The translations under genes were made by a program, and so were the position numbers. Positions 60,083-64,000 of a stretch of 64,000 nt of DNA are shown piece by piece. A model generated the notes under the pieces. That model saw only the letters and a list, made by a program, of their open reading frames with translations, was not told where the DNA came from and did no database searches. The number at the start of each line of letters is the position of its first letter. Position 1 is the first letter of the stretch. The stretch is from Dipylidium caninum (taxonomy: Eukaryota > Platyhelminthes > Cestoda > Cyclophyllidea > Dipylidiidae), in NCBI GenBank assembly GCA_017562135.1, contig QEYB01000841.1:248001-312000 (forward strand), written 5' to 3'.

Positions 60083-63000
60083 CTGAAGGGAAATAAGTTA
60101 GATCACAGTGATTTCAAGATTCATCATCTTGAAATGGAAATTTCCCCATTCAACCTGGTCGAACGACGTTCATGGCGATTGTTAGGGCGTATTAAGCGAC
60201 TGCTATCACCCTAATATATTTTGAGTGTGCAGAAGTCCTAACGATTTCTAACACTTAAAAAGAGTTCGTTTATCTGGTAATTTAGTCAAATACGCAGTCA
60301 ATAGAGTCCGGTCTGAGGCTGGGAGCCTCGAGGAGTGTTACAGTGAAGGAAACACACCGGGTTGCGTGGCCGACGTGGCCTATGAGGCTCCCCCACCGAC
60401 TTGTGACAACTCAGTTAATGCGGCATCGGTGTTTCCTAAGCCCCGGAGACGTCCACAAGACTGCTAATGCTAGGCGGGTCGTATTAACAACTAACTAACC
60501 TTTAACACGATAAGTGCAACCACTACCAGACTAGTTCCACTTCTTTCGTAAATATACCCTGAGTTGCGACCAATGGAAAGCGCGTTGCACACCACCAACG
60601 AGCTGCTCACTCTGTGTCCACAGCGTCAAGGTCTTAGTCAATCACACAATGCAGTTGGCGATGTGCATGAGCTCTGGCCTCAACTCCTCGCGGAGACGGC
60701 CGTTTTCGTCTTCAGTCTCAGCCCAGCCATCAAATGTCGTGAGGGTTTACGACTCGCATACTTGATGCAAAAGTATAGATACGAGGTGGCCTGGAGTATC
60801 CCCACGTTATTGTTGCATAAAAAGGCGGTGGAACTTTGGAATATCCATTCGAAATTGCCTATTCGTTTAAATAATAGGCGTTCTAGTGAGGGCATGAATT
60901 GGCGATGCCATTCTTGTGGTAGCAAAAGTCTGCCGCGTGAAATGAGCAACATCTCGAGCACCCCCACTTCTATCCAAAGCGGTTTTGCTCCAACTTCCTA
61001 CTTCTGTCACGGCTTAAATAGAGCAAAATTGGTATTCATGGGACTAGGAAATATCAAAGGAGGGTGGTGAATGAGAGCGAAGCATCCTTTTACCTCAAAG
61101 CATTATCTTACAGAGTCTGGGCACAACTTCTTTCGCCTTAAAAGCACATCTTGGCTACCTCGGAGGTCGAAATGTTTTTCCTTCGCCCTGTCTAACTGAG
61201 GGCCATTTAAAAAATGAATTCTGTCACAGAATACTTGACTTCCTCAAACCTCATCCAGGCCGTCTGGGGAGAGGAGATATCAACACCTACTTGTCATCGG
61301 CAAAGTGGGAAAAGGAGAATTCTCATCTATCCTGCACATTGGAGAATGTGGGTAGTACATTGCTAATCTCGGGATCTGTACACTAACGATACTTAATTTC
61401 TCATTGCCGAGCTTAAAAGTCCTTTGCCGAGGAATTAATCGTCGAGATCGCTTCGCCCACATATACACACACACGCACACACCTCCTTAGAGTTCTCGAG
61501 ACCCCTCAGGGAGACGAGCCAGATAGATAGGGTCAATTTGGCTGAAAGGAGATGAAAATGTTACACCACACATCTGTGCCGGTTGACCGGAGCATATTTT
61601 TAAAAATTCAAATAACTAATGACAGGAAAGGCGTCAATTTTTACTCAAGGTTGTCTATTTGACAATCATGCGAAAATGTGAAGTGTGGGCCACTTTACTT
61701 CTTGTTTAACTAAACCTTTGTGTTTAGATCTTTGTTTAACTAGACTGGTTGGGTTTTGAGACTGTTGCCACTTACTGGTCTGACATTATGATTTAAGGGT
61801 TTCCCGCTTCTGCGAGATAAGTTCTACTGTAACCGAGCTTTTCCTTTTTGCACTTTCGTGTATTTACGCTTAGAGATTTGGCCTCCACACCCAGTCGACC
61901 ACTCGGATTAATAGAAAAGTCTCTTGACGTGGTGTTTCGTCAAAATATGCAGGCTATTTAGTTGGTGACCCTGAGGACGGTAGTTTAGCAGGAGGAAAGA
62001 TACACACTGCTGCATCTAAACCAAAAAAAGAGAGAAATTTTGACTCTTTAAAATGTTTGAAATACGCTGCATTCACATGAAATATGTATATAATTGCCGA
62101 TGGAACAGGTAGATAAAGGATACGCCTTCCTCCATACATTGCGATCATTTTAGACCATTTCCAGTTTCCCAAATGTACTCATGGTTATGGTCCGAAGCGT
62201 AACGAAAGCACCCATAGATGTGTGAGACGTCCGCCGTTAACGCTGATAAACTTGGAGTCCATGTTATCTTAGTGGGGTTATTTCGCCATCAGCATTCGCC
62301 TCCATGGTCAGTGAACATGACCCCTGTGACTGAGGAAACACCGCGCTCTCAACGCCCGTCCTCTCATCTCCTCTACTATATTACATTGGACTAGTGAAGT
62401 GCAGACTGTTTGCACAGAAATGCAATAGCATGTGCTCTTCGACATCTCCACGTTGTGTAAGGCGGAGAGACATCGGTTGTGTCTCATCATTGCAATCGTC
62501 CGCTTCTATTGGTTAATGTTGGAGGCTTTGCCTCCACCCTGATGTGGGATGCAACAACGCGTGGGGAAAACTCGAGGCAAAAGAGTGATTGAGAAGTGGT
62601 AGGAAAACCCGGCTCTAATCGACACTCTTCTCGAGTTACTAGCATTGACATTACAGAAAAGACGCACATGAAGTGCATGACTGAAGGTGAGGACTAGCAA
62701 ACATCTAAGTCAATTGTTTTATGACTCGTGCGTCTGACTACACATGGGCTACTGCTGTACATTTAGAACACTTAAGTGGAAATTGAGAGGATAACGGCGG
62801 ACACGCTAAATCTTTCACGAGACGGAAATTCTAAGGGGACGTTAAGTTAGTCCCTTTTCTGACTGCAAACTCCTTCAGACTGCAATAGTGCGAGGTGATT
62901 GACTTGCGAATTGCTATTCGTGTAAAATAATGTTGGATGTTAACAACATGATACCAGAGGCGGATGTCAGTAAGGAGCGATAATACCGAAATGAGATGAT

Positions 63001-64000
63001 AGTTGATTGACTACCATTTCTAATCTAGTGAAAGATGGCTTAGACATCATTTGGACCCTAAAAAACACCAGCATAAAGTTAGAAGTCGTAATTTAAGACC
63101 TTATGCATAAAATGGTGTGTAATTAATCACCAGATGTTCGTTCTTTCGAAATTGATACTTTCACTTCACAAGTACTTCTATGCAACCATGCTTGAATAGC
63201 ATGTTCATCCTATCTGCTACTACACTAATTCATTCGAGAAGGTTTTTGATATAACAATATAATGGTTCAGAATTTCAAACTGATATGTAAAACACAGGAT
63301 TGGCCCAATGAATCACTTCAAGTTGGAAATGTGAGATATGAACAGAAGTTAGCTCTCTCATCCCTGTTATCTATTATAAGAAGACCAAACCTTCTCTAAC
63401 TCCACCACCCCATAGGAAATCAGCTAATCTGCCGAAACGATATCTCGAAAACGGAAAGTCAAAAAAGAGAAAATACACGATCCCAGCTGCACGGGCCCGG
63501 ACTCTAGCAGGGGTTCAAGAGCACAACCGTTAATGCATTAAAAGTTTTTTTACTGTTGAAATCCGAGTGGTATTCAGTAAAAAAAGAAACATGGCTTGAA
63601 ATTAGGCCAGGATAGGTATTGCACAGGGAAATCGGAATAGAAATCAGACATGCCTCCATATATTAAGCTTTAGTGAAGGTATAAGCTATATATGTTTAAT
63701 AGTTAAACACTAAGAGGAAAGTACCAACATCAAATTGCAGCGAATTTGAACAAATTGGGGTGTATTATTTTCATTCAGTTAGGTAAAAGACTTAGGAAAA
63801 GCAACAGTTTGTAGCGCCTTGAAGTGCTCAAAATGATGAAGGGTTGCATAAATTTGACACTCTGACAGTTATTGGACCTTTATCTCTGAGCTTTCTTCCT
63901 TATTTAAGTGTAACACAAAGTTGCCATTAAACAAATATAATTCCTAAAAATTGTAAACAAACCTAAATAAAATTAATATTTATTACGAACAATAATATCT
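60083..64000. other. Region upstream of SLC13 without a supportable gene
   Basis: It includes the likely SLC13 promoter. The largest frame (60564-61070, plus) has no recognised domain, and its antisense frame is also open. A short perfect hairpin, GGAGGC-TTT-GCCTCC, occurs near 62520-62534. AT content rises after about 61.5 kb. No RNA gene was recognised. Confidence 0.5.

Noticed and set aside
60564..61070. 168-residue plus-strand frame
   Set aside because: No recognisable domain, overlapped by another open frame on the opposite strand, and no splice context.
1..64000. CRISPR arrays, bacterial operons, rRNA genes
   Set aside because: No regularly spaced repeats with unique spacers, no bacterial gene organisation and no rRNA-like conserved blocks were seen.

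Overview
This is eukaryotic nuclear DNA. Every well-supported gene is split into many exons with GT-AG introns, microsatellites are common, and nothing looks prokaryotic (no operons, Shine-Dalgarno spacing or long single-exon genes). Gene content (an axonemal DNAJB13, a LEV-10-type CUB receptor, an SLC13 transporter and an F37C4.5-like DUF4139 protein), low transposon load and degraded mariner copies suit an invertebrate, and I favour a flatworm, probably a tapeworm. That placement is inference. All exon models below were built by hand from splice sites, reading phase and protein-family similarity.

Layout: 1-6.2 kb has no convincing gene but holds a decayed mariner copy. 6.2-7.2 kb is one acidic open reading frame that may be a first exon. 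11.8-22.4 kb (+) is an 11-exon gene for a DUF4140/DUF4139 (F37C4.5/MuiA-like) protein. 24.5-26.5 kb (+) is a complete 6-exon DNAJB13 gene. 28.8-49.9 kb (-) is a 14-exon gene for a type I membrane protein with a signal peptide, five CUB domains, one LDLa domain, one membrane segment and a cytoplasmic tail, the architecture of nematode LEV-10, which clusters acetylcholine receptors. 52.7-60.1 kb (-) is a 14-exon SLC13 sodium/anion cotransporter. 60.1-64 kb shows no gene I can support.

The genes are not an operon and share no pathway. DNAJB13 and the LEV-10-like gene converge; the LEV-10-like and SLC13 genes run head-to-tail on the minus strand.

Three non-coding observations stand out. (1) A repeat of about 1.07-1.1 kb occurs twice in inverted orientation (about 40.37-41.43 kb and 47.89-48.99 kb), both copies inside introns of the LEV-10-like gene and flanking exons 2-4, so the pre-mRNA could fold into a long duplex. 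(2) An 18-bp palindrome, CGTCAC-N6-GTGACG, recurs five times with constant spacing. (3) A small dispersed repeat family carries a shared translatable motif (ALEATF).
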